Shown one piece after another: positions 25,439 through 34,741 of a DNA stretch of 64,000 nucleotides. Positions within the stretch are counted from its first letter, which is position 1. Every line of letters starts with the position of its first letter. The notes beneath the pieces were generated by a model that ran no database searches, had not been told where the DNA came from, and saw nothing but the letters and a program-made list of their open reading frames with translations. Location: assembly GCA_014859835.1 (NCBI GenBank), contig JACZKW010000047.1, forward strand, positions 78,194 to 142,193, given 5' to 3'. The DNA comes from UBA9653 sp014859835 (GTDB lineage: Archaea; Thermoplasmatota; Thermoplasmata; UBA10834). A program made the translations under genes and the position numbers.

Positions 25439-28400
25439 TGCTTCACCTCCTGCTTCTTCGGTTCCTCAACAAGCGCAGCATCGATCATAGCGAGGATCTG
25501 CTCATCCCTGAAACCCTTCTGGGTGAGTGCGCCAGCGGGACATGCTCCCACACAGGCGCCGCAACCCTTGCACAGACCGACATTGACATCGACGATCTTC
25601 TTGTCCTTGATCTTCTTGTTATCGATGATCTCGAGCGCCTTGTACTCGCATGTGGGCACGCAGATGCCGCAACCGTCGCAATATTGCTCGTCGACGCTCG
25701 CGACTATCCCCTCGGCTTCCAGCGTGGTCTTGGATAAGATCGTCATGGCCCTGGCGACTGCGCCAAGTGCTTGGGCGATGCTCTCATCCACGAACTTCGG
25801 CGAATGAGCTATACCGGCGAGATAGACGCCTTCGGTGGCGAAGTCGATCGGCCTCAGCTTCATGTGCGCCTCCAGGAAGAAACCTTCCTTGGTTATAGGG
25901 ACCTTCAGCATGGGCGCGAGTTCCTCGGAGCCTTCCTCTGGCCTGGTCCCAGATGCGAGGACAAGGCAGTCTGGCCTCAGAACGACCTCCTTGCCGGTGT
26001 CCTCGTCTATCAATCTCACTTCGATCTTGCCGCCCTTGTCCTCTACGACGGGCTTCTTCTCATCGTCGAACCGTATGAAGGTCACGCCCTTCTGCGCGGC
26101 CTCCTTGTAGTACTTCTCTCTGAAGCCATAGGTCCTGATGTCCCTGTAGAGCACGTACACCTTCGCGTTCGGGTCCTTGTCCTTGATCTTATTGGCCGCG
26201 GTCATAGTGCCCGTGCAACAGACGCGGGAACAGTTCGGGAACTTGTCCTCCCTGGACCCGACGCACTGTATGAACACATAGGAATCGCCCTTGACCTCTC
26301 CCTTCTTCATCTTGCCCTTGAACTCGAGGAGCGTCATCACGTTGGCGTTCTTGCCATATAGGTACTCTCCCTCGGGCTTGTACTCCCGTCCGCCGACGGC
26401 GACTACGACGACTCCATGCTCCATCTCGGAGCCGTCCGTGAGCTGCGTCTTGAAGTTGCCGACATATCCGTCGATGGTCTTTACGGTCGTTCCAAGGTGT
26501 AGCGTGATGTTCTTGTTCGCCCTGATCTCCTGATCGACCTTCTTGAGGTACTCGTCAGGGTCGTCCCCGGACGGGAGATAATGAAGCTTCCTCAGGTTTC
26601 CTCCGAGTTCCTTCTCCCTCTCCACCAGGTGCACCTTGATGCCCTGCTTGGCGAGTTCTAGAGCGGATACCATGCCGCTCACTCCACCACCTATGACGAG
26701 AGCGTCCTGGTTCACGTTAATTATGAGGTTCTCGAGCGGTTCCAGCAACCTCGACTTCGCAAGAGCCATCCGCACAAGGGCCTTGGCCTTCTTCGTGGCG
26801 GCCTTAGGCTCGTGCATGTGTATCCAAGAGCACTGGTCCCTGATGTTCGCCATCTCGAAAAGGTACGCGTTGAGGCCAGCCTCCCTGATGGTGTTCTGGA
26901 ATAGTGGTTCATGCGTCCTCGGAGTGCAGCTCGCGACGACCACTCTGTTCAGGTCGTGCTCCTTGACCTTCTCCTTGATCTTCTCCTGAGCATCGGCGGA
27001 ACACGTGTACAAGTTCTGTTCGGCGTACACCACGTTGGGCAGGGTCTTCGCGTATTCCATGACCTCTGGCACATTGACGACGCCGCCGATGTTGATGCCA
27101 CAGTGGCAGATGAACACACCTACCCTGGGCTCCTTGCCGACCACATCGATCTCCTTCGGGTACACCTTTTTGGTGATCAAGGTGTTCCTTGAGGCCGTTA
27201 TCTCTGTGCCCGCCTTGGCCGCGGCACCGCTCGCTTCGGCCACGGTCATCGGGATATCCTTCGGTGACGAGAACGCGCCGCTGACGAATATGCCCGGTCT
27301 GGATGTCTCGACAGGTGAGAACGCGCCTGTCTGGCAGAACCCGTCGTCGTTCAGCCTGAACTTCATGACACGGCTCAGATTCTCCGCGTCCGCGGGCGGT
27401 GTCAGACCGACAGCCAGCACGACCAGGCCGAACTCCTCTTCCTTCGGTTCGCCGTTCTCGACGTACTTGATCATCAGATTCTTCGTCTTCGGGTTCTCGA
27501 CGACCGCCGCTGCCCTGGATCGGACGAATCTTATGCCGTATTCGTTCTTGGCGCGGTTGTAGTAATCATCGAACTCCTTTCCGAAGGCCCTCATGTCCAT
27601 GAAGAATATCGAGGGCTTGATGTTCCCTCCGTGTTCCTTGGCTATGATCGCCTCCTTGATCGAGTACATGCAACATACGCTGGAGCAGTACTCGTTCCCG
27701 CAGTGCTCGTCCCTGGAGCCGACGCACTGTATGAACGCGATCTTCTCGGGTATGTCACCGTCCGATGGCCTGAGCACGGTCCCGAAGTACGGGCCGGTCG
27801 CGCTCAGCATCCTCTCGAACTCTATGCTCGTGACGACGTTCGGGTACACGCCATAACCATACTCTGGCTTCAGGCGCGCGTTGAACTCGTCGAAGCCGGG
27901 AGATACGATGATCGACCCGACCTTGATCTCGAAGACCTTCTCCTTCTGATCGTAATCGACTGCCTTGGCCTTGCACTCCTCTGCGCAGATCCCGCAACCT
28001 ATGCACTTCTCGGGGTCTATCGAGTAGATCAGAGGTACGGCCTGCGGGTATGCGACATAGATCGCCTTCCTGATCTTCGTTCCCTCGTTGTACTCGTCCA
28101 CGGCCTCGATCGGACATTTCTGGGCGCAGCTTCCGCAGCCAGTACACTTCGTAGGATCGACCCTGAAAGCCCTCTGCCTCACCGTGACGGTGAAGTTGCC
28201 CGCCTGGCCATCCACGATGGCGATGTCCGCGTTCGTGATCAACTGTATGTTGTGGTGCCTGCCCGCGGCGACCAGCTTGGGCGCCATTATACACATGGCG
28301 CAGTCGTTCGTCGGGAAGGTCTTATCGAGCTGGGCCATGGTGCCGCCTATGCTCGCCTTCTTCTCAACCAGATATACTCTGTATCCGGAATCGGCAAGGT

Positions 28401-28476
28401 CCAATGCGGACTGGAGACCTGATATGCCTCCTCCTACAACCATGACCGCGCCGACCTTGTCAGTAGTAGCCATCAC
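25435..28476 (-). CDS. hdrA: Double HdrA: two fused heterodisulfide reductase A-type flavoprotein modules
   Basis: 1013 residues, one and a half times normal HdrA. The first module (about 1-440) begins directly with an FAD site VVGGGISGLQ, has NDCAMCIMAPK and an inserted two-cluster ferredoxin (CTGCGSCAQKCP, CIGCGICAEECK). The second (about 450-1013) has the HdrA N-terminal domain RVGVFICHCGINIGG and ASCTPRTHEPLF, a second FAD site VIGGGVSGMV without the inserted ferredoxin, and a C-terminal ferredoxin (CDGCGICVPTC, CKGCGACVGACP). HdrA bifurcates electrons at FAD between ferredoxin and a high-potential acceptor. Overlaps both neighbouring mvhD genes by 4 bases. Confidence 0.9.
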   Translation of the reverse strand: MMATTDKVGAVMVVGGGISGLQSALDLADSGYRVYLVEKKASIGGTMAQLDKTFPTNDCAMCIMAPKLVAAGRHHNIQLITNADIAIVDGQAGNFTVTVRQRAFRVDPTKCTGCGSCAQKCPIEAVDEYNEGTKIRKAIYVAYPQAVPLIYSIDPEKCIGCGICAEECKAKAVDYDQKEKVFEIKVGSIIVSPGFDEFNARLKPEYGYGVYPNVVTSIEFERMLSATGPYFGTVLRPSDGDIPEKIAFIQCVGSRDEHCGNEYCSSVCCMYSIKEAIIAKEHGGNIKPSIFFMDMRAFGKEFDDYYNRAKNEYGIRFVRSRAAAVVENPKTKNLMIKYVENGEPKEEEFGLVVLAVGLTPPADAENLSRVMKFRLNDDGFCQTGAFSPVETSRPGIFVSGAFSSPKDIPMTVAEASGAAAKAGTEITASRNTLITKKVYPKEIDVVGKEPRVGVFICHCGINIGGVVNVPEVMEYAKTLPNVVYAEQNLYTCSADAQEKIKEKVKEHDLNRVVVASCTPRTHEPLFQNTIREAGLNAYLFEMANIRDQCSWIHMHEPKAATKKAKALVRMALAKSRLLEPLENLIINVNQDALVIGGGVSGMVSALELAKQGIKVHLVEREKELGGNLRKLHYLPSGDDPDEYLKKVDQEIRANKNITLHLGTTVKTIDGYVGNFKTQLTDGSEMEHGVVVVAVGGREYKPEGEYLYGKNANVMTLLEFKGKMKKGEVKGDSYVFIQCVGSREDKFPNCSRVCCTGTMTAANKIKDKDPNAKVYVLYRDIRTYGFREKYYKEAAQKGVTFIRFDDEKKPVVEDKGGKIEVRLIDEDTGKEVVLRPDCLVLASGTRPEEGSEELAPMLKVPITKEGFFLEAHMKLRPIDFATEGVYLAGIAHSPKFVDESIAQALGAVARAMTILSKTTLEAEGIVASVDEQYCDGCGICVPTCEYKALEIIDNKKIKDKKIVDVNVGLCKGCGACVGACPAGALTQKGFRDEQILAMIDAALVEEPKKQEVKQ

Positions 28477-29306
28477 TGCTCACCTCCGATCTCTATGGTC
28501 TTGTATGTGGGGGTGAATCCCTCCGGGTGTTCCATGGCGATCAGACTGTTTTGCCTGAGCAGGACTATGTGTCTGAGCACCTTGTCCGTAGGGACCTCCA
28601 TCATCTCCCCGAGCTCCTTAACGGACCTCGCTTTGGTCCTGGACAGCTCGAGTATGAGGCTCCTCTCGAACTCATCGGAGGTGGCCTCTGTGATTATCTT
28701 CTCTATCTCCTCCGGGTCCAGCTTGTTGTCGTAGACATTGCCCTTGCCGACAAGGTTCAGTTCCTTGCCCACAAGCGCCTTCAATCTGAATGTCTCGGAC
28801 GCCATGTCCGCGGCCGCGACCCTTGACATCAACCGTTCATCCTTCTTGACCTTGTTCGGTCCCAAGGCCTTCACGGTCTCCGTGAACTCCGTCACGACCT
28901 TCGAGAACTTCTCTCCTTCTGATGCGGACACCCATTCGAGCCTGAGTCTCTCGGGCGCTATGCCACATTCTTTGAGCAGCTTCTTCATGAGGTTCACGCG
29001 CTTCTCCGTGTAGTAGTTCCCGCTGATGTAATGGCAGTCTCCTATGTGGCAGCCGCCGAGCAGGATGCCATCGGCACCAGCCTTGAAGATGTCCAACACC
29101 AGATGCGGACTGATCCTCGTAGAGCACATCACCCTGACCGGGCGTATGTTGGTCGGGTACTGGTACCTGCTCACTCCACACAGGTCCGCTCCTGCATACG
29201 AGCACCAGTTGCAGAGGAACCCGATAATCTTCGGTTCCCACTCGCTGTCATGCTTCTTCTCTAGTGCGTGCGTCTCGTGATGAGTAGTGTGATGCTTTTC
29301 CGTCAT
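28473..29306 (-). CDS. MvhD fused to a C-terminal winged-helix domain
   Basis: 277 residues. MvhD part about 25-165: KIIGFLCNWCSYAGADLCGVSR, VRVMCSTRISP, GCHIGDCHYISGNYY. The C-terminal part, about 200-277, is a winged-helix with EFERSLILELSRTKARSVKEL and DKVLRHIVLLRQNSLI. The N terminus is His-rich (HHTTHHETHALEKKH). The fused domain is the homolog of the free protein at 24597-24986, where mvhD and the winged helix are separate overlapping genes. It lies between the split and the fused double HdrA, probably as adaptor to one of them. Confidence 0.85.
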   Translation of the reverse strand: MTEKHHTTHHETHALEKKHDSEWEPKIIGFLCNWCSYAGADLCGVSRYQYPTNIRPVRVMCSTRISPHLVLDIFKAGADGILLGGCHIGDCHYISGNYYTEKRVNLMKKLLKECGIAPERLRLEWVSASEGEKFSKVVTEFTETVKALGPNKVKKDERLMSRVAAADMASETFRLKALVGKELNLVGKGNVYDNKLDPEEIEKIITEATSDEFERSLILELSRTKARSVKELGEMMEVPTDKVLRHIVLLRQNSLIAMEHPEGFTPTYKTIEIGGEQ

Positions 29307-29309
29307 CTC

Positions 29310-31190
29310 TCACACCTCCTCATCGAGAGCAGCTCTGGCTTCAGCGAGCAGCTGAGCATCAGTGTAATTCGTCATCGTTATCGCACCCTCCGGGCAGGTG
29401 GCGCCGCATGCACCGCAACCCTTGCACGCTGCGGCTATGGCCTCAACCAGGCCTTTGTCGTTCTTTCTCAACGCGCCATACGGGCAGACAGCGATACAAG
29501 TACCACAGCCAGTGCACTTGGTCTCGTCCACGACTGATGTCAGCGCCTCGGCCTGCACATACCCTTTCGCCATCGGTATGGCTGCCCTGGATGCCGCCGC
29601 GGCACCCTGTATGGCGCATTCTGAGATGTCTGCCGGGCCCTTGCAGGTCCCGCAGACATATATGCCATCGGTCGCGAAGTCCACCGGCCTGAGCTTGACA
29701 TGCGCTTCCAGGAAGAACCCTTCCTGGCCCAGCGGGACCTTGAGCAGCTTCGACAGGTCTCCAGCATCGGGCTGAGCGACCAACGGGGTCGACAATATGA
29801 CCATGTCGACCGGCATGGTCCTCTCAAGCTTGAGCGTCTCATGGAAGTAAGTCACCTTCAACTGGTTGTCTTCCATGAACACCTTGGGGAGGTTCTCGGT
29901 CGTGTATCTCACGAACTTGACCCTCTTCTCCCTGGCCTTGTTGTAGTTGAGCTCATGCTCAACTCCGTATGCCATGACGTCCCTGTTGAACACGGTGACC
30001 TCGATCTTCTCGGACGGGCCTAGCTTCACCTCTTCGGCATCGCTCTCGCCCTCGGTTCCTCGGCTGCGTCTCCTGCGCCTGCGCTCGAGGATCTCGTCCG
30101 TCGCCTTCTTCTCGACCGGGATCTTGTCGACTACGGTGCCCTGCTTCTCGGCCAGTCCTAGCATGTTCTCGTAGTTGTCGACGATATTGATCGCGTTCTT
30201 GATCGCCACATTGCAGCAGATCCTGGAGCAGTAGCTGAGCTTCTGTCCCCTTGACCCGACACATTGTACGAACGCGACGCTCTTCAGTTTCGGGAGGGTC
30301 TTCTTCTTGCACAGTATCTCGAACTCAGTCAGGGTGACCACGTTCGGGAACTGGTTGTAGCCGTACAATCCCTCGGGGACGTACTCGAGCGCGCCCGTCG
30401 CCACTATGATCGTGCCGACCTTGATCTTCTTGTCCTCGGCGCCCTTGTGGCCAATCACGACCTCGTAGTTCCCTATGAATCCTTCAACGCTCTTCAGCAT
30501 CGAGTTGGTGTATACTGTTATGTTCTTGTGTTCGCTGACCTTCTTGATCAATGGGACGATCGTCTCCTCGGCTCCCTTGTCTGTGACATAAAGGTTGTTC
30601 AGGAGCTTGACGAACCCTCCGAGTTCGCCGTCCCTCTCGACGAGGTGCACGGGGAATCCCATGTCCGCCATGGACAGGGCAGCGGACATCCCGCTGACTC
30701 CGCCACCCACGACCAGGGCGACCGACTCCACATCGACCCTGACCTCTTCCTGGGGCACGAGCAACCTTGCCCGGGAAACGCCCATCCTTATGAGGTCCTT
30801 GGCCTTGACCGTCGCCTTGTCCTTCTCCTTCATGTGGACCCAGGAACAGTGTTCACGTATGTTCACGAATGTAAACAGGTACTTGTTCAATCCAGCGGAC
30901 TCGCAGGTCGCCTGGAACAGCGGCGCGTGCGTCCTCGGAGTGCAGCTCGCCACTATGACCCTGTTCAGGTTGTGCTTCCTGATGGCCTCCCTTATGCTGC
31001 TGAGGCCGTCCTCGGCACAGGTGTACAGGTTGTCATTCGCGTAGACCACATCGGGCAAGGTCTTCGCGTACTCCGCGACGGTCGGAACATCGACGAACCC
31101 GCCTATGTTCGAACCGCAGTGGCAGACGAACACGCCTATCCTCGGCTTATCACTCTGGATCGCTTCCTTGTTCTCGGCCATCTGAATCAT
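29310..31190 (-). CDS. hdrA: HdrA-type flavoprotein, C-terminal module of a split double HdrA, with Arg-rich insert
   Basis: 626 residues. RIGVFVCHCGSNIGGFVD and ASCTPRTHAPLFQATC form the HdrA N-terminal domain, VVGGGVSGMSAAL the FAD site, and CTGCGTCIAVCP with CKGCGACGATCP the C-terminal ferredoxin. The inserted ferredoxin is absent, as in the second half of the double HdrAs. Unusual is a charged insertion of about 45-50 residues near residue 350-400 (ILERRRRRRSRGTEGESDAE) where paralogs have a short loop before the VYVLYRDIRTYG strand. It overlaps the N-terminal module gene by 4 bases. Confidence 0.9.
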   Translation of the reverse strand: MIQMAENKEAIQSDKPRIGVFVCHCGSNIGGFVDVPTVAEYAKTLPDVVYANDNLYTCAEDGLSSIREAIRKHNLNRVIVASCTPRTHAPLFQATCESAGLNKYLFTFVNIREHCSWVHMKEKDKATVKAKDLIRMGVSRARLLVPQEEVRVDVESVALVVGGGVSGMSAALSMADMGFPVHLVERDGELGGFVKLLNNLYVTDKGAEETIVPLIKKVSEHKNITVYTNSMLKSVEGFIGNYEVVIGHKGAEDKKIKVGTIIVATGALEYVPEGLYGYNQFPNVVTLTEFEILCKKKTLPKLKSVAFVQCVGSRGQKLSYCSRICCNVAIKNAINIVDNYENMLGLAEKQGTVVDKIPVEKKATDEILERRRRRRSRGTEGESDAEEVKLGPSEKIEVTVFNRDVMAYGVEHELNYNKAREKRVKFVRYTTENLPKVFMEDNQLKVTYFHETLKLERTMPVDMVILSTPLVAQPDAGDLSKLLKVPLGQEGFFLEAHVKLRPVDFATDGIYVCGTCKGPADISECAIQGAAAASRAAIPMAKGYVQAEALTSVVDETKCTGCGTCIAVCPYGALRKNDKGLVEAIAAACKGCGACGATCPEGAITMTNYTDAQLLAEARAALDEEV

Positions 31191-32485
31191 CCCCCTCCTG
31201 CCTGCATGAGCGCTTCGACCGCCTTCGCCGCCGCGCTCGAGCCCTGAGCGACCGACTCGGGTATGTCCGCCGGGCCGGCGCAGTATCCTGCCAGGTATAT
31301 CCCAGAGACCACGGTTCTGCCGGGTCCGAGGATCCTGTCAGAGGATTCCAGGAACCCGAATTCGTCCTGCTTCAGGCCCAGTATCTTGGCGAGCTCGGCG
31401 GTCTCCTTCTTCGGCACGAGGGTGGTCGCGAGGACGACTAGGTCGAACTCCTCGGACTGCTGCCTCCCACCGACATCGTACACCACCAATGGGTTATGGG
31501 TGTCAGGGTTCTCCTGGACCGTGGCGTCCGAGTTGATGTATCTGACGCTGTAGTCCCTCTTCGCCCGCTCGACGTATTCGTAGAATCCCTTCGAGCAGGC
31601 CCTCATATCCTTGTAGAATATCGTGGATTCGATATCGTCATAATGCTCCTTGGCGAGCATGGCCTCCTTGGTGGAGTGCATGCAACACACGGAGCAGCAG
31701 TAGGGATGCCCTACCTGCGGGTTGCGTGAGCCGACGCACTGTATGAATCCGATCTTCTTCGGCCTCTCTCCGTCAGACCGCCTCTGTATATGTCCATGTG
31801 TCGGGCCGGCCGCGTTGATCATCCTCTCATATTCCATCGCGGTGAACACGTTGGGGTATCGGCCATACCCGTACTCGGAGGACGGTGTCGGGTCCCAGAC
31901 ATCGAAACCGGTCGCGACTATTATCGAACCGACCTCGAACTCGAGTATCTGGTCCTTCATCTCATAGTTGATGGCCTCTCTCTTGCAGGCCTTCATGCAG
32001 TTACCGCACTTGCCCTTGGTCAGCATGAGACAGTTGTCCTTGTCGATGGTCATCACTCTGGGCACGGCCTGCATGAAGGGGACGTATATCGCCTTCCTCT
32101 TCGTCAGTCCCATCTCCCAGTCGCTCACGACCTTGCTCGGGCACTTCTCGAGGCATTCTCCACAGCCAGTACACTTGGACTCGTCCACGAACCTGGCCTT
32201 CTTGAGCACCTTCACCTTGAAGTCGCCCACGCTTCCTTCCACCCCGATCACTTCAGCGTAAGTTATCACGTTGGTGTTCGGGTGGCTGAAGCAGTCAGCC
32301 ATCTTCGGTGCAAGGATGCAGATCGAGCAGTCGTTCGTCGGGAATGTTTTGTCCAGTTGTGCCATTCTTCCGCCTATGCTGGGCGTCTTCTCAACCAGAT
32401 GGACAATTATTCCCTTGTCCGCGAGGTCCAGAGCCGCCTGTATTCCAGCGACTCCTCCTCCAATCACCATAACAGCCTTTTCCAT
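31187..32485 (-). CDS. hdrA: HdrA-type flavoprotein, N-terminal module of a split double HdrA (QmoA-like)
   Basis: 432 residues. FAD site VIGGGVAGIQAALDLADKG at the very start, NDCSICILAPK cluster ligands, and an inserted ferredoxin with CTGCGECLEKCP and the widely spaced CLMLTKGKCGNCMKAC, the form seen in true HdrA. It lacks the HdrA N-terminal domain and the C-terminal ferredoxin, so it equals the first module of the fused proteins at 25435 and 34738; the second module is the next gene. GGAGGT lies 6-7 bases before the ATG. First gene of the leftward operon that ends with mvhA and the protease. Confidence 0.88.
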   Translation of the reverse strand: MEKAVMVIGGGVAGIQAALDLADKGIIVHLVEKTPSIGGRMAQLDKTFPTNDCSICILAPKMADCFSHPNTNVITYAEVIGVEGSVGDFKVKVLKKARFVDESKCTGCGECLEKCPSKVVSDWEMGLTKRKAIYVPFMQAVPRVMTIDKDNCLMLTKGKCGNCMKACKREAINYEMKDQILEFEVGSIIVATGFDVWDPTPSSEYGYGRYPNVFTAMEYERMINAAGPTHGHIQRRSDGERPKKIGFIQCVGSRNPQVGHPYCCSVCCMHSTKEAMLAKEHYDDIESTIFYKDMRACSKGFYEYVERAKRDYSVRYINSDATVQENPDTHNPLVVYDVGGRQQSEEFDLVVLATTLVPKKETAELAKILGLKQDEFGFLESSDRILGPGRTVVSGIYLAGYCAGPADIPESVAQGSSAAAKAVEALMQAGGG

Positions 32486-32696
32486 TCAAAGACCTCCGAG
32501 AGTTTTCTAATACAAATTTCCGTCAACGGGTTCCACCCATCTTCGGCGATTCTTATGCTCCTGAACCTGATTTCGGTATCCGGGCTTTCATCCGTACTCC
32601 CTTCTCAATCTTATCTGTTTCGTTGAATGCGCGACGATTGTAGGCCATACTACTCTTGCATTCGTCCCTTTTTCGTCCCGCACTCGCCGATGTGCG

Positions 32697-33119
32697 CTAC
32701 TTCGCAATCACCTTCTTGACGTCAGCGCCCTTCTCGATCTCGGTCACCTTGACCTTGAATGGGACTTTCTTCTTCGCCTGTGCGTCGGCTCTGGCGAACC
32801 TCTGGCAGTTCGGATACGTGCACGGGGAGCACTTCTCATCCTTGCACGAGAGTTCCACGAGCAGCATCCTCTCTCTGGTGTCCTCCGGCTTCGTAACGGG
32901 CTTCCGGATCTCGAACATCTTGGACATCTTCGTCTCATATGGCTTCTTCTTGGGTTCGTACCTGGCGAACCTCTGACAGTTCGGGTACGTACACGGAGAA
33001 CACTTGGTGTCCTTGCAGGACAGTTCTATCAGCACGAACCTGTCGCCTACGTTCTTCGGCGAGTTCTCTCCCTTGCCCCCCTTCGTATCTGCCTTCTTGG
33101 TCGTGGTTTTTGGAATCAT
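32697..33119 (-). CDS. Duplicated CX4CX2CX4C cysteine-motif protein of unknown function
   Basis: 140 residues, very basic, no membrane segment. Two copies of a module of about 57 residues: Cys35/40/43/48 and Cys92/97/100/105, each inside ELSCKDxKCSPCTYPNCQRF. Four Cys in CX4CX2CX4C could bind one Zn or FeS cluster per module. I do not recognise the family. It starts 26 bases after the MvhD/HdrD fusion gene in the same direction, so it is probably the last gene of the hdrA-C-B operon, though a TATA-like GGTTTTAATC at about 33137-33146 could give it its own leaderless transcript. Confidence 0.8.
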   Translation of the reverse strand: MIPKTTTKKADTKGGKGENSPKNVGDRFVLIELSCKDTKCSPCTYPNCQRFARYEPKKKPYETKMSKMFEIRKPVTKPEDTRERMLLVELSCKDEKCSPCTYPNCQRFARADAQAKKKVPFKVKVTEIEKGADVKKVIAK

Positions 33120-33145
33120 CTTAACATCCCTTGAGATTAAAACCG

Positions 33146-34741
33146 CTACTCGAGCGAGTCAGCGATCGCGACAGTCAGGTCCTTTATCTTTATATCTATC
33201 TGCTCCTTGGGTACCAGGGTCTTGTTCTCCTGGGCGCACTTCAGATGGATGAGGCACTTGTAGCAGCCGGTCACGAGGCACTCGGCCCCCGTCTTCTTCG
33301 CCTCCTTCAGCCTCTCTACCTGCAACCTACGCGAAGTCTCGTCGCAGGTGGCCCACGCGCTCACACCACAGCATAATGCTTTGTCGCGGGTGTTCTCCAT
33401 CTCGACAATCTCGGTACCCTCCGAGGCTTTCAGGGCGTTCCTGGGCTGGTCGTAGATGTCCATGTGCCTTCCGAGCCTACACGAATCCTGGAAGGTCAGC
33501 TTCTGGGCGTTCTTCTTCAGTTTGAGCTTGCCTTCCTTGATCAGGTCGTCTATCAGCTGCGAGATGTGCACCATCTCGAAGTCCGCATCCCCCATCAGCT
33601 CTTGATAGTCGAGGTCGAAGGTGCGCAGGCATTCCGGGCACGAGAAAACGACCTTCTTGGCCCCAGAGGCCTTTATGACCTCGAGGTTCTTCTTCATCAG
33701 CTTCTGCATGGCCGCCTCGTCCCCGGTCCAGTTGAGGTCGTGCCCGCAGCAGACCTCATCGTTACTGACGACCGGGATAATACCCCCCTTATTCATTATC
33801 TTTACTGCAGCCTGGGGTATGCCAGAGAGGTCCAATTCCCGGTCCTTGAATATCGAGTCGAAGTATACCGCGCACCCCGTGAAGAAGAACACGTCACCCT
33901 TCTCGGCGATCTTGATATCATCCGTGACCCATCCCAGCCGGTTCTGCTTGAAGTCTCCGTGGGCCATGACCCGCATGACCCCTTGCATCAATCCGCCCTG
34001 GGAGCATACAGGCACGTTATCCAGCGAGCTCGCCTCGGTCCTCAAGCCCCTGATGAATCCCGAATAATCGACCTTGTACGGGCACATCGAATTGCATTGC
34101 TCACAGGTGACGCAGGTCCAGATGTCCTTGTCCGTCGAGAGCGTCTGCATCTGCCCCTCCGTAGCCTTAAGGACTATGGTCCTGGGCGCGAACTCCGTAT
34201 TGTACTTGGCGACCGGGCATACGGTCGTACACTTGCCGCACTCTACACAGTCGAACGCGCCCGTATCCTCGATCAGAGCATCTATCCTCTGCTTCAGGGT
34301 GATCGGGTCCTTGGTTGCCTTAGGGGCCTTCGGCATCGGGTTCGGCCCGAGCTTCCTGATCTGTTCTGTGAACTCCTTCATGGTCGCAGCGAACTTCTGC
34401 CCCTCTGATGCGGATATCCATTCCAATCGCATCCTGTCCTTGCCGATCCCGAGCCTGTCGAGGAGTTCCTTGACCGATTCCATGCGCTTCTCGGCCTCGA
34501 CGTTCCCGGAGATGTAATGACAATCGCCGATGTGGCATCCCGCAATCAGGATACCATCCGCGCCCAGTTCCAGTGCCCTGAGTATGAAGTATGGTTCAAC
34601 CCTCCCTGAGCACATGACCCTGATGATCCTGGCGTTGGGGGGATACTGCATCCTGCTCACGCCTGCCAGGTCCGCTCCTGCGTACGAGCACCAGTTGCAG
34701 CAGAAGGCCACTATGTTCGGCTCGAACTCCTTGCTGCTCAA
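33146..34741 (-). CDS. MvhD fused to an HdrD-like iron-sulfur/CCG-domain protein
   Basis: 531 residues. MvhD domain 1-150 (IVAFCCNWCSYAGADLAGVSR, VMCSGRVEP, GCHIGDCHYISGN). Then a two-cluster ferredoxin part (CVECGKCTTVCPVAK, CVTCEQCNSMCPYKV; about 170-230) as in HdrC, and two CCG domains: VCCGHDLNW with CPECLRTF, and SCRLGRH with ALCCGVSAWA and CYKCLIHL, the last being a full noncubane-cluster type site. This is HdrC plus HdrB in one chain (HdrD/GlpC type) with MvhD attached. Disulfide or other substrate is not known. It overlaps the double HdrA gene by 4 bases. Confidence 0.88.
   Translation of the reverse strand: MSSKEFEPNIVAFCCNWCSYAGADLAGVSRMQYPPNARIIRVMCSGRVEPYFILRALELGADGILIAGCHIGDCHYISGNVEAEKRMESVKELLDRLGIGKDRMRLEWISASEGQKFAATMKEFTEQIRKLGPNPMPKAPKATKDPITLKQRIDALIEDTGAFDCVECGKCTTVCPVAKYNTEFAPRTIVLKATEGQMQTLSTDKDIWTCVTCEQCNSMCPYKVDYSGFIRGLRTEASSLDNVPVCSQGGLMQGVMRVMAHGDFKQNRLGWVTDDIKIAEKGDVFFFTGCAVYFDSIFKDRELDLSGIPQAAVKIMNKGGIIPVVSNDEVCCGHDLNWTGDEAAMQKLMKKNLEVIKASGAKKVVFSCPECLRTFDLDYQELMGDADFEMVHISQLIDDLIKEGKLKLKKNAQKLTFQDSCRLGRHMDIYDQPRNALKASEGTEIVEMENTRDKALCCGVSAWATCDETSRRLQVERLKEAKKTGAECLVTGCYKCLIHLKCAQENKTLVPKEQIDIKIKDLTVAIADSLE

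Noticed and set aside
30264..34408. Long rightward open frames opposite the hdrA and MvhD/HdrD genes (30264-31247, 31790-32626, 33464-34408)
   Set aside because: All lie antisense to well-supported Hdr genes and encode biased, motif-free translations.
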